A program made the translations under genes and the position numbers. Shown one piece after another: positions 1-10,549 of a stretch of 64,000 nt of DNA. Position 1 is the first letter of the stretch. Each line of letters starts with the position of its first letter. The notes below the pieces were generated by a model. The model searched no databases. It worked only from the letters and a program-made list of their open reading frames with translations, and had not been told where the DNA came from. Source of the DNA: Sialis fuliginosa (lineage: Eukaryota > Arthropoda > Insecta > Megaloptera > Sialidae); contig OY540814.1 of the NCBI GenBank assembly GCA_961205875.1, positions 12,072,993 to 12,136,992 on the forward strand. The letters run 5' to 3'.

Positions 1-17
1 GCACGCCACTGACTTAC

Positions 18-126
18 ACAATAACCCTTTCGCATTCAGAACACATAGGCGTATCCTGCACGACCGGTAAAGTCGACTGCGGCGCGAGGTGACCAGTGAC
101 GCCGCACTGGTGGAATGTGCTAGCGG
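18..126 (-). CDS. Zasp52: Zasp52 alternative exon entering a LIM domain (5' limit uncertain)
   Basis: The 3' part reads LPVVQDTPMCSECERVIV and stops at a GTAAGT donor (17). CSEC is a LIM zinc-binding pair in the same place as CADC of the 3297-3465 exon, and both leave GT over, so both could splice to the same downstream LIM exon. The 5' end is unclear. An acceptor ending CAATCAG at 127-128 keeps phase with the exon ending at 6966, but its pyrimidine tract is poor. Alternatively, this is a first exon: an ATG at 44-46 lies just before the Cys pair and the upstream sequence looks like a promoter. Confidence 0.68.
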
Positions 127-3100
127 CTGATTGGCCCATTTGAAGGGCGAGGGGCGTAGCGGAGCGCGGCGAGGTAGCGCATCCACCAATCGCGTGGCTC
201 GCATGCGAGTAGAATTCAGAACGCGCAGGCACTTGAATTTGAATTTGGCGCGAAATATTATTTGTTTATTTTATGTTTGTGAGTTTTGGGGGTGTGTTTT
301 CAGGACCGTGTGGAAGGATTTTTTGTTTTTGCGATGTTGGTAAATATGTATTCTTAAAACGTCGGTAATAAATATAATAATAATAATTAATGAATCGTTT
401 CGTTTTGTATATTGTTAAGATTTAAAATAAAAATTTAATATATTTAATAGAATAGTCTTATTTTCAATTTTCGAATAAGCTAATAAGTTAGTGAAAAAAG
501 GCTCGGAGGAGACACAATTCATTTCTTAGCGCCGCCACTGCATTCCAGAGGCGTACACTAGAGCAATGTATACACACATTTTTTAACTAAAATAAATCTA
601 CTATATTCTACTGATTATATATTCCTAACAATATATTTATCTGCATGCTGTATGTATGCATAGGTGTTCGCAGAGAGAGGCAAACGGGACACTTGCTCCC
701 ATCTAGAATCGAGTAAACTAATGCAATATTCAATTCAATTTGTGAAAAAATTAAAATTAAATTAAATAATTAAATAAAAGTTTTTCGATGTAACTGTTTG
801 TCTACAAACTTTGCCCCCCCCCCCCCCCCCACCCCTTGATAATTTTCTGCGGTACACTGCTGTATATTTTGATATTTAAAATATGATATTTGGATTTTTT
901 AAATGACATTATTATGACTAATAAAATATTGAACGGGATAATTATCTACCAACATCTAATAAAGATAAAATACCTCGTTTTGCTATTCTTGTATTAACTT
1001 GATAAAATAGTGCAAAATTTTAGTAAGTAATGTATATCATATATGCGAGTAAGTAGTATCTATAAATATAACTGGTAGTGACTCAATGCGTATTGCAATT
1101 TATTAAATTTATTTGCGATTACTTGGAACAAAATTTATTGGACCGAATCGTGTTCGGCAGCTGCACAAATAAATATAAAAAAACAACAACAAGAACACTT
1201 CTTAATAAATTTAAGATCTCGCATATGTAGGCACATTTAAACATTGAACATATTTTGATCAATATTTATGATGGTATTCTTTTGTAACTAGGGAGAGATT
1301 TTTTTATTTAGAGTTCAGACTTTAGAGCATACTTTTTGATTGTATTATGATGCGTTATAGTTTCATGGGGGAAAATTTGAATTAGTGGATCCCAGTATTG
1401 AATGCAAATATTTTTCTTCGAATTGAGTTTTGAAGAACTCCCCCCCCCCCCCCCCCATATTCTCTTAGATTTAAGGCTGCTCATACAAAAAATAATAATG
1501 GAAAATGAGTGATATAGTGATGAATAAACAAAATTTATTATATTTTCATATCGCTAATCTAGAGACCTCAGATATGGTGCCAAATTTAAATTTTGATATT
1601 CTTACTATTGTAATCAGTTTTAAAAGACTGGTTTATGAGTGCCCTGTTGGGAGGGGGGGATTGCCATAGAGCAATGCGCCATTGAGCTTCAGAATTAAAA
1701 AAATCTCAATTGTCACTGCTTGTGCTCAGATTATCCAAGTTAAATGCATCTAATCTAATGTAAGCTAAAACACCAAGCTGTATTCTTTGTTTACAACAAG
1801 ATCTTTAATATACGCCGTACATTGCATTTTACTCAAATAGTAACAGATGAAACTATATAAATTGAAATTAAGAAGGTGGATAAAGAATATTTTGAATTTT
1901 TGTTAGAAAATGACACTATTAAAATATAAGTACTATATATTTTTTCAAGAATATTGAAACAAAAATAAATTTTATTTTAAATGGAATCCGAAATTATTTT
2001 CTATCTAGAGCCTTAAAGTGAATTAAGTTTTAAATTTCAAATAATCGAGAACAGGCTCTTTGGATTTTGTGGACAAAAAACAATTGGATCTTGGCTTCTG
2101 GGTGTGAGTCGCGTCGGTTCGTTCGTGTTATCGGCCAATGTTTTGTCACACACAAGCCAGGGTCCATATCAAGGTCACCGCGGAAGCCTCAAGACTTGTA
2201 TAAAAACAATTGTATTGACATTGACTTTGCTCTAAGGATATCGGTGTTTTTATTTTATAATAAGTGTGTACAATAAATACTAAATGAATTATTAAAATGA
2301 TGTAAAATGTTTAATACCGAAAACTAGACTATATATTAAACATTTTTGTTCCAAAGTTTCTATGATTTATAGTTCCAAAGTACTATGTCGTCAAACATGA
2401 GACATATGGTATAATCGAGGGTTTTTAATTGATAAAGAAATTGCCACTTTGATATTGATGATTTCCGAATTAGTATACAGGTGTCCATGATAAGCGTGAA
2501 ATATGTGGGGATTTCCTAAACGGTAAGAGATACAGATTCAATTAAATGAGATGAATTATTTGCAAGGAAGGGGTGAGTATTACTATATCAAAACATATTA
2601 ATAATTGTATGTGGTTTAGGCAGTATACCAAAAATACTGAAAATTTGGAAATTCTTTCAATGGCTATAACTTTTTTGTCAAAGTAGATGGGTATTATTTG
2701 TTTACGGTTTCTTAAAGCACTTTTTGTGAAGAATTGATTGGTGTATTTAGAATTTTTATATCACTTTTAGTTTTTGAGTTACAAGCTCTAACTTTAGTTT
2801 TTCTTATGGTCCACTAAGTTGGCTACAGCATATTTGAACCTGTTTTTCTTTACAAATAATTTATCTCATTTAACCGAATCTGTATCTCTTACCGTTTAGA
2901 AAATCTGCATGAATTTCACGCTTATCTTGGACATCCTGTATAATAAACATTTTAAGACTATTCCAAAGTTTCTATGATTTGTAGTTCCAAAGTTCTATAT
3001 CGTCAAACATAAGATAAATGGTATAATCGAGGGGTTTTAATTGATAAAGAAATTGGCACTTTGATATATGATTATATCCGAACTAGTATATAGAGGTACG

Positions 3101-6100
3101 ACCTTTTAACCTTAACTATATACATCACTGCCTTCAGCAAATCTTAACAATACAAAGAAACAAATCATTAAAGTCATCATGATTGAAACAATACGATATT
3201 TACAACACCACAAAAACAAAGAGATACGCTGATGATAAATCCTCTGCATCTTCACCAATCACTCCGTAGCTATATCCTATAAACAACATTACTCACACGA
3301 TGAGTCGTTCACAGTCGGCACAAATGTTTTGTCCAGGGGGCAGCTGGGTCCCTGCGGGGGCCGCTGACGTGGGCGGCTGCGGGGGAGCACTTATTGGGGC
3401 GGGCACGTGTCGCAGACCTGTCGCGGACACGGGAGCCGCTGGAGCTACTCCCGATGATTCTGCTTCTATAAGTGTGGTTATTTAATGCATGCTGATGACG
3501 GTGACTAAGTGTTTTGTCTTTTCATTGATGTCCAATTTATGTAGATGCCGCTTCAAGGTGTACTTTTAGTGGCACCGGAACCAATTTTTTTCTGGGGGGG
3601 TAGTACGAACCTCAAAAATTAAGCTGATCTAATTTTACTTGGCGTTTTTAAAATTCAAAATTGACATCAATTTTCTTTAGCTTGATCAGTGGGGGTTTAG
3701 CTTGGGGGTCCCAAAATATGCGAAATTATTATTATAATTTTTAATCGAATGATCTAAAATATTTAATTTCTAATCTTATGACTAAAAAAAAAGGTCACAC
3801 AATTGAAAATTTAATAAGTACTTATTGAAGACCTTTTTTTTTTATTTAGTCATAGTTATATAACTAAATACAGTTAACTATATGATCAAAAAAAAAAAGT
3901 CATTCAATTCAAAATTATTATAATTATTTCGCATATTTTAAGAACATTGAATATTTCGGGGGGGGGGGGGGGGTTATAATCACAAAAAAGGTCATTCCAT
4001 TCAAAATTGTAATGATAATTTCATATATTTTAAGAACATTGAATATTTCGGGGGGGGGGGGGGTCTGACCCCAAAACCACCCCCGTTCCTACGCTACTGA
4101 GCTTGATTAATATCGTATTATTTGTAAGAAAAATAAAATAGAAATACAGTGGAACCTACTTAGAACGTTTTTAAAGGGACTACGGGAAATCACGTACTTA
4201 CGAGAAAAACGTAATATATTTGAACATGGGGTCTTATGAAAGAATACCGGGATCTAAAAAAAAGAGAAACAAACGTACTAACGAGGTTTCACACATTCGT
4301 TTATGTGCTATTACATCAGTTTACAAAAATTAAAGAATTTTTAAGAGTAAAAAACTACAGAAAATAGATTTTTATAATTGCACGTCGCTTTAAACCCGTC
4401 TTAAAAAAAAAACAGAAACCAAATTTTGAGGAAGCAAAAAGTAGTAATTGTCCTCTAGTGTAAATTTTGGGGTTGCAACTTCCCCTTCCCGGCTCCAGCG
4501 CCACTGTGTAGTTTCCATATTGTAAAATCCCCATTCTTCGAAAAACCTTGCACACGCATCAATGTACAGTAATCCCCCCATTTACGCGATTAATTGGTTC
4601 CATAAAAATAGCGCGTAAAAAACGCGTATATGGAGCAATCAAAATTCGTCTAAAAAATAAGCATATGTTCCATATTCTCAAATATTTTACTGTGAGATAT
4701 AATTTTTTTAAACAAAATTTAACAGGTTTCTGATAACCGGGTTATGTTACACATATGCGTGGTGACAACCGGTGTCTAGTAGATTCGTGAACATATAAAA
4801 CTTTTTCAATCGCGTAAGTGGAGAAATTACTTTACAACTGTCATTTATACCACGAACAAAATAGGAGTAGATGGTAAACAAGTTCACAGAATGGAACGGA
4901 GGGGATTTACACTAAATATACACTGCTCAACTTAATTAAGGGATCAGATAAAAAAATGTAGAAAATTTTGGATTTTCAAATCGCTGTATCTTCGCGAAAA
5001 ATTATCGGATTTTTAAAAATTTAAGCTTTTTTGAAGCTTGTACTTTGTAGTTTTTGAACTAAAAACTCAATTTTTGTTATCATCCCTTAGCGAGCCGTGA
5101 GAATTGAAAAAAGAAAAAAAAAAGATCCTTTAATTTTTTTATAAAATTCCATCATGTCTATGGGCTAGGACTTTTCGTTTGAAAATCCTTTTTTTAAAGT
5201 TTTTCTACGATTTTTTTAACCAAACAAATGTTTTCACAAAAAAACATTTGTATTTTTACCTGTATTAAAAATAACATTATCAAATAATGAAATCACCTGG
5301 AAAAATAGACATAATCAAAAGTATGCAAACGTGTTTTTATAACAAAAACATATCCCATACTTATGAATAAATCTGTACATTGTATATAAGATAATAACGT
5401 GTATGTATATTTCTAAAAATAAATAACAAATATCAGCAATTCTCTGGATTCTTCAAATATTTTAACTGCATACTCGTACTTTACATTTATTTTTATATAT
5501 GAACACACATATTGTGTGTGTTATGTCTATTACCGTAAAAATACTCATGTGTATGATACCAAGTGTTATTTCTTATATTTTGTAAAATATAGTCCATTGT
5601 AGATTTGTAAATGTGTAGGTAATGTAGTAAACATGACAGTTATGGGTACTTAAGTAATGTGCCTTATTTATAGTGTTTTTTTTCGTCAATCTAGACGTCT
5701 CGGTATATATTTCGTCTTCTCTTGACTTGAGCATTTTACTACGAATGAACCGAACGAGTGCGTCGAGCAATTTTTGACAAATACTCTTAACAAAATTCGC
5801 TACGTTCGTTGTGCTCATTCTGTTCCCACAATTGTCTCGAGTTTAAAAATGGATTTGAGTGTGGCACAAAAGCAGCTTTTTAGTATTCTATAAATTGGCA
5901 AGATTTAAAAAATAAAAAAAGTAAAATTTGTGCAACGGAAACTATTTTTCGAAACGTAACTGTGCCTGTCTGTCTGCTGTAACCTTTTCACGACTAAACC
6001 GCTGAACTGATCTTGATGAAATTTGGCAGGGAGATAGCTTGCGTCCTGAGAAAGGACATAAACTACTTTGTATCCCGAAAAAATATTAGTTAAAAAAATT

Positions 6101-9100
6101 AATTTTGAATTTTTTAAAATTGAATTCATTTTTGTGTTTATAATTTATATTTTAAAATGCATCTATTGACTAATTGCAATGCAATTTTGTATAAACAGTA
6201 TAATAATTTAAAAAAAATTACATAAAAAAAATCATTACGAATGCTACAAACACTACGAATACAGTGAGTAAATTATTTTTTTAATCAAATACAATTTACC
6301 GACAAACTTTAGAAAATGTTCGAAGAAAGATACTAGCCAAATATTACTCGGCTCGTTTAGAGTATAAAATGCTCAATACAAGTCAAGATATAATTTTTGT
6401 AAATACGTCTCAAACTATGACCAAGAAGACTCAACGTATATCCAGAAGTCAAGAATGATTTAAACTGTAGGGACTCGACTTTTTTTAAATTCTAATTATT
6501 ACTATTTTTCTACGAAAAACGAAATAATTTATTTTTATTTTTTATAATATAGAAGGAATAAAAAATGGTAATATGCGAAAGAGAAAATATTTAACCGATA
6601 ATTTTTAGTAAAAAAATTTTGTGTTTTGAATGCGTAGATATAAGCCATATTATCCAATCAGATAATATGAAGAAAAAAAATCAAAAAACAAAAAAGCCCA
6701 AAAAACTTTTGTACGATGTATTCGTACACTTTGTATAAGTTTGTAATAGAAGAAAAACATCGACGTAAAATCGAAAGTGACCTGTACTTACAATTTAGGT
6801 ATTTTAATTTCAGGCTGTTGAAAAGATACTGAAAAATATTAAAGAGATGTACAAAAAAACAAAAAAATACAACTCTTTAATAAAAAAGTTAAAAAAGTTT
6901 TTAAATACATTTAATGATGAATTTACCATTTGCGACGCGTTTTTGAAAATTATTATCTTTATTACCTGGTTCATGGTGTCCTCTTGGTTCGTTTTCTGCT
7001 TCTTGTACCATTTTCAGGACCTCACTTTTGGCAGCGTTATATGTTTTTTCATTTTTCTTGAAGTTTACTCTGTAAAATGTAAATTTTAAAATTTATATTA
7101 TATGAACAGCTATTTTTAAAAATTGGGATAAGTCTATGTATTACAGTTTTGAGATATTTGATAGGAATTCAATTTTACAGTGAAATTATTATCGATTAAT
7201 TTATAGGGAAATAACCCCGCATAAAAAAATGGATTTTGCCTTTTAGATAAATTTTTTTGGGGAAATTATAGCAAGGTGAACAATATACGAAAACCCATAA
7301 TTGTCACTTCAGAGTTCATTGAAATTTTTATTTTTATCTTCTACAGAATCAACTTTAAAAAAAGAAATATACGAAATATATATTGATACATCGTATTTGA
7401 TAATTCAACTTAGAAAATACAAATATTTACTTACCCTAGAGCTCCAGTTGACAACACTTCAGTTTGGGCAGAAAGTGTTTCTGCAATACTTTCCTCGGAG
7501 TACAGGGCCATTGGTGAGTTGTATTGCTTATTCACTAGCTTCGATCCGTCCGAAGTTCCATTCAACTGTAAATTCGTTGATTTATATATTTAAAAAACAC
7601 ACGCAACAATTTTATTGGCTTGTATGTTAATTTGCTGTATGCACGAACTTGAAATATGCACAGTTTGCACTCAAAGTCAATTAGTAAGTAATATTACTGA
7701 CTGAGTAGGTACATGTGTATAGTATATTATATACACATACATATATATGTACATTATTTCCTAACACGTCATTTAAAGAAAGTAATAATAATAACATTAA
7801 AATGTATGGGTGAGTCACAAATGTTAATAAGTAATTGTAACAGAATGCAATGCGTTTGAAAATATTGAATTTATTTTTGTTATATTAATAATTGATATTT
7901 TCTTTTTGAAAACAGCTTAATTTAGAATATTATCCATATATCTATTAATACGTGAACATCGAAAATTGTCGTACGTTTTTTTTAGTATTTATTATAATGA
8001 AACTTATATCAAAGATGTGCACAAAAAAAAATTATGTGTGTATGTTGCCGTTACGGCAGGTAAAATAAAGTTAACATATACACATGATTTCCCCTCGTAT
8101 AGTTCAACAGCATAGCAATACTCCTAGCACCACTAAGCGGAAAAATAGTTTTGGGTCTTTGTCAAACGTAGAGAATGCGTATAGAGATTTCAATTCGCGT
8201 TCAAAATCATAAAAAGCTGTCAGAATCACAGAACGTATTGCCAACTTAGAAATAGTAAAAATGACGCTTCCCGAATAGACCAAATTGTATGTGACAGTTT
8301 TTTTATGATTTTGCAATGTCAAATTTGTACTTCTTTGACTGTATGTGTTGTTAAAATATCAAAAAATATGAAAACAAGAATACATAAAGGAATTTTTTGT
8401 AGTTGATATTCTTTATACAATTACAATATTTGAATATGTCTAGGTGGTGACGTCACTTCTCGCGCCAATGCTGATTGGTAAAGGAGCTGATGAGGCTACC
8501 TTATCTTTATATAACTTGAGTTTAACCCTATTTTAATTTTTTTTAGTAACTCAAAAATATCGTCATCAAAGGGCTTCAAACTAGGAGTTATTTTAGCGTG
8601 TAGTTGTAGCTTGTTTCTGCAGTTACAAAAATAAAAACTGCAGCCGTAAAAAGCTAATTTGTGTAGTTAAAAAATTGCAAGTAGAAAGAAAAATAAAAAA
8701 AGTGTAAGTGTAGAGCAAAAAAGCAAAAAGGGTATTTGCAGTTAAAAATTTTTCTTAAAATAACCCCTGTTTCAAACAGTTCACGTTGTTGGTACCTTTG
8801 GAACCCTAAAGGCATACATCCCTTAATTAATTTGAAGGGTGAATTATAATTTAAATTAATTAAACTACTGAAATCTGATATATTTTATAGATGTTTACTT
8901 ACGAATGGTTTTGCGGCTACATTATGCGCGGCACCGATTGGCGCTGAAGGTTGCTTGTTCGCCGCGAATGATGTCTTTGTTACGGGGGTGACGTTATTCA
9001 GGGTCGATGTAGGATGGGGCATTGGTCCAACCGGGGTTACTGTTGGTTTCCATGTGGTTCCTCCTCTGTAGGTACAATATAATACATAACATGCACTGAT

Positions 9101-9929
9101 CATTATTATCTGATACTTATAAATCTATAAGTTCTGTCTATGCAGGATTTTTTTAGTATGATTTTTTGTAGACATTAAAAACCGTATTGATAGTTATAAT
9201 TTTTGTTTTTTTGCGATTAGATTTTTTACTGTTCGAAAGTCTATATATAATTGATTATGTTAGTTTAATTTACGTAATTTTAGTAAAATTAAGAACTACT
9301 ATAATACAATCTATTAGAAAACAGATGGCTCAAAATGAATAATATTTAAACAAATAATTTTGGGACAAAATACTTTTACGATTATTATGAAAATTTTAAT
9401 ACATACTAACAAAATGTTCACTGAATTAAAATTACTTAATTAGATTTAATTTGTACCCGAATCGCCGGAATTAAATTTTTTTTTTTTGATATCCCATTTG
9501 CCCAATCAAAAAGGACTAAAAACATAAAATTTTATTTTTATAACTCAGGTCTATTATTGTTCCATCATTTACTATAATTATGCCAAATGTTAACTTTGCT
9601 GTGTTGTTTCTATAAATGTTTATTTTTCCGATTTCGGAATGAACACTAAAAATGTATAAAATGATAGAAAAAATACTTACGATAATTGTTATTATAAAAT
9701 AATTGATTTGGAAATAAAGACGAGTGAAGCCGCGGGGAATTTCTATTGATAAATAATACATAATACAATTTGTTTACCGTTGTACAGTGATTTCGAAGGA
9801 TTGTCCTGCTTTGACAATAGTATCTTGTGCGTGTTTGTGGGTGAGGTTGAACACGTCGGTGCTGTTCACTTTGACTACGGCATCACCGGCCTGGAGCCCG
9901 GCCCGTTCTGCGATGGAGCCTCCATTTAC
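18..9929 (-). CDS. Zasp52: Zasp52-like Alp/Enigma PDZ-ZM-LIM gene, internal part (several exons)
   Basis: This entry gives the span of the visible exons, which are listed separately. Alp/Enigma proteins sit at the muscle Z-disc and at integrin attachment sites, where PDZ and ZM bind alpha-actinin and LIM domains bind further partners. Seen here in order on the minus strand: second half of a PDZ domain, a linker with the TWKPTVTPVG motif, a ZM motif (NKQYNSPMALYSEESIAETL), a charged VNFKKNEK segment, an Ala/Pro-rich linker, then the first Cys-x2-Cys of a LIM domain. Splice phases from 9929 to 3297 fit without adjustment: PDZ ends CG and the linker starts A; linker to ZM is phase 0; ZM ends GG and the next starts A; that exon ends G and the last starts AA. 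The first PDZ exon and the rest of the LIM domains are not in view. The identification rests on recalled similarity to Drosophila Zasp52. Confidence 0.9.
60..255. promoter_or_regulatory. CpG-rich promoter-like block beside a LIM-entry exon
   Basis: This stretch has a high density of CG dinucleotides in an otherwise AT-rich region. On the minus strand it has a CCAAT box (GGCCAATCAG, 127-136) and on the plus strand a second one (186-190). There is a perfect palindrome CTCGCATGCGAG (198-209), close to an NRF1/ewg site, and TTTGGCGCGAAA (244-255), an E2F-type site. No TATA box is clear. It may drive a LIM-only isoform of Zasp52 on the minus strand, or act in both directions. Part of the CpG content could simply be exon composition. 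Confidence 0.4.
256..2475. other. Intronic AT-rich DNA with C homopolymer runs
   Basis: No gene was found. There are long cytosine runs at about 814-830 and 1440-1456. A fragment at about 2085-2200 (GGATCTTGGCTTCTGGGTGT, then CGGCCAATGTTTTGTCACAC) is related to the Penelope-like element at 25.2 kb, and it ends in GCCTCAAGACTTGTATA, a word also seen near 25.2 and 62.7 kb. Confidence 0.6.
2478..2938. mobile_element. TA-flanked MITE with long terminal inverted repeats
   Basis: The left end CAGGTGTCCATGATAAGCGT is matched by the right end (ACGCTTATCTTGGACATCCTG) in inverse orientation. The inversion continues inward through the block with GGTAAGAGATACAGATTC. Both ends are bordered by TA. This is a Tc1/mariner-type non-autonomous element in a Zasp52 intron; it has no coding capacity. 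Confidence 0.75.
3297..3465 (-). CDS. Zasp52: Zasp52 exon: Ala/Pro-rich linker entering the first LIM domain
   Basis: This is a GC-rich island in AT-rich surroundings. It encodes a linker dominated by Ala, Pro and Ser (for example PAPISAPPQPPTSAAPAGTQ), then LPPGQNICADCERLIV. The CADC is the first zinc-binding Cys pair of a LIM domain, and the exon stops inside the domain at the GTGAGT donor (3296). The acceptor is CTTATAG (3466-3467). It leaves GT over, so the next exon must supply one base; that exon is left of the window. Its end matches the exon at 18-126, which suggests alternative use. Confidence 0.9.
3889..4062. repeat. Two direct copies ending in poly-G
   Basis: A unit of about 80 bp ending TTAAGAACATTGAATATTTC plus a run of G occurs twice (to about 3973, and about 3982-4062). 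The first run is about 16 G and the second about 13. A hairpin pair with AAGGTC/GACCTT lies just left (3784-3850). Confidence 0.7.
4146..4650. mobile_element. pogo-type terminal fragments
   Basis: Two pieces start TACAGT followed by an A/C-rich word and carry an internal AACG/CGTT block: about 4146-4280 (CAGTGGAACCTACTTAGAACG) and about 4567-4640 (CAGTAATCCCCCCATTTACG, with GCGCGTAAAAAACGCG inside). This resembles pogo/Tigger terminal repeats. No transposase was seen. Related ends recur at 23583, 37855 and 55410. Confidence 0.45.
4900..5690. other. Intronic repeat-like DNA
   Basis: AT-rich DNA with a phrase common in degenerate arthropod repeats (TCGCTGTATCTTCGCGAAAA). No gene was recognised. 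Confidence 0.4.
5690..6480. repeat. Diverged inverted pair around a retroelement fragment
   Basis: A minus-strand segment (about 5690-5810) and a plus-strand segment (about 6310-6440) are diverged copies of each other; both contain TAAAATGCTCAA, CAAGTCAAGA and an ACGTCT block. Between them, 5950-6080 carries the repeat phrase AAACCGCTGAACTGATCTTG with ATTTGGCAGGGAGATA, also present at 62220-62310. Confidence 0.55.
6966..7069 (-). CDS. Zasp52: Zasp52 exon: segment after the ZM motif
   Basis: The acceptor is CATTTTACAG and the donor is CCAG|GTAATA at 6965. It reads VNFKKNEKTYNAAKSEVLKM, then VQEAENEPRGHHEP. Drosophila Zasp52 has VNFKKNEKEY followed by a similar acidic, helix-prone stretch at this place. 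It is 104 nt; the spare G at the end joins the AA that opens the exon at 3465 to form Glu, so the visible splice is direct. Alternative exons in the 3.5 kb gap cannot be excluded. Confidence 0.92.
7435..7565 (-). CDS. Zasp52: Zasp52 exon: ZM (ZASP) motif
   Basis: The exon reads LNGTSDGSKLVNKQYNSPMA followed by LYSEESIAETLSAQTEVLST and GALG. The stretch VNKQYNSPMALYSEESIAETL is a near-consensus ZM motif, the signature that binds the alpha-actinin rod in Alp/Enigma proteins. The acceptor is ATTTACAG (7566-7567) and the donor is GG|GTAAGT at 7434. It is 131 nt and leaves two bases over, which pair with the single A that opens the next exon. Confidence 0.95.
7935..8080 (+). mobile_element. Retroelement fragment shared with 22.05 kb
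   Basis: CGTGAACATCGAAAATTGTC, then CAAAAAAAATTATGTGTGTATG, matches a copy at about 22050-22205, showing a dispersed family. No coding sequence was recognised. Confidence 0.5.
8560..8780 (+). repeat. Dispersed repeat, copies at 28.1 and 54.3 kb
   Basis: The block from ACTGCAGCCGTAAAAAGCTA to AAAATAACCCCTG is found inverted at about 28080-28165 and about 54283-54400. Just left (8447-8520) lie TGACGTCA, two CCAAT-type words and TTATATAA, which look like promoter elements but may belong to the repeat. Confidence 0.55.
8903..9065 (-). CDS. Zasp52: Zasp52 exon: linker after the PDZ domain
   Basis: The acceptor is TTGTACCTACAG and the donor is TTC|GTAAGT at 8902. The first base completes an Arg codon from the PDZ exon. 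The peptide starts RGGTTWKPTVTPVGPMPHP and ends NVAAKPF. Drosophila Zasp52 has a closely similar linker (GGSTWRPSVTPTG, a TVTKTS block, and NNAARPF). It is rich in Pro, Thr and Ala and probably unstructured. The exon is 163 nt and ends at phase 0, so it joins directly to the ZM exon. Confidence 0.92.
9778..9929 (-). CDS. Zasp52: Zasp52 exon: second half of the PDZ domain
   Basis: The exon starts at phase 0 after the acceptor TTTATAG (9930-9931 on the plus strand) and ends CG before a GTAAAC donor at 9777. It reads VNGGSIAERAGLQAGDAVVK, then VNSTDVFNLTHKHAQDTIVK, then AGQSFEITVQR. This is the typical end of an Alp/Enigma PDZ domain: the AGLQ.GD turn, the helix with H.A...I, and the last beta strand. 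The GLGF-type carboxylate-binding loop (PWGFRL in this family) should be in the preceding exon, which I could not find. Confidence 0.93.
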
Positions 9930-10147
9930 CTATAAAGAAAAAAAATCAAATATAAGAAAATTTTATTAAAATTAAAATGTATTTTTAATTTTGTATAACT
10001 TCTTTTCAAATTGGGGGGGGGGGGGGGGGGTAAACGCAACATTCAGATATGCATATGCTATCAAATGTAGCATAACCAATAATTAATTCAATTGTACCAT
10101 TGCTAATATATGTAAAAAAAAAATCTAATTTTAATAAAAATAAAATA

Positions 10148-10153
10148 TTTATT
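10148..10153 (-). terminator. CFAP99: CFAP99 polyadenylation signal
   Basis: AATAAA on the minus strand lies about 20 bp past the stop codon. A long G run (10014-10031) and the Zasp52 PDZ exon (9929) follow, so the 3' UTR must be short. Confidence 0.6.
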
Positions 10154-10171
10154 ATTAAAAAATACATAAAT

Positions 10172-10549
10172 TCAATTCAATAGAACACGAAGTTGTAATC
10201 TTTGCGCTCTTTTTTCATTAAGTTTCTCTTTCAGTTGTTGAATATCTGTCGATTTATCAAATTTACACGCAGAATAATTTTTTTTATTGTTATTAACTTT
10301 CAAATAAGGTATTTCATAATTTCTATCTTCTTTATCAATATCAATAAATCTTTGTGCATCGAAAATAAGTTGTTCTCTTTTTTCTTTATGCAATTGTACT
10401 TTCTTCTTTCTACGATTTAATTCTTCTTTCATTTCGCATTTCAAGAGAGATAATCTTTCTCTAAGTTCTGCTAAAGACATATCTCCTAAATATCCGATTC
10501 CTTTACAATCAGTCGGATCAAATACAATAACATTTTCCACTTGGATTGC
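10172..10549 (-). CDS. CFAP99: CFAP99 exon 5 with stop
   Basis: The acceptor is TTTTATAG (10550-10551). It starts AIQVENVIVFDPTDCKGIGY, then LGDMSLAELRERLSLLKCEM, and ends LRVLLN with TGA at 10172-10174. The MSLAELRERLSLLK helix is a family hallmark. Confidence 0.9.
   Translation of the reverse strand, partial: AIQVENVIVFDPTDCKGIGYLGDMSLAELRERLSLLKCEMKEELNRRKKKVQLHKEKREQLIFDAQRFIDIDKEDRNYEIPYLKVNNNKKNYSACKFDKSTDIQQLKEKLNEKRAQRLQLRVLLN

Noticed and set aside
131..343. Plus-strand reading frame starting MAHLKGEG
   Set aside because: It overlaps the promoter-like block and the minus-strand exon, and has no recognisable domain; its second half is low-complexity AT-rich sequence.
3300..3485. Plus-strand reading frame in a GC-rich patch
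   Set aside because: It is antisense to the Zasp52 exon at 3297-3465, whose splice signals and LIM motif are on the minus strand.
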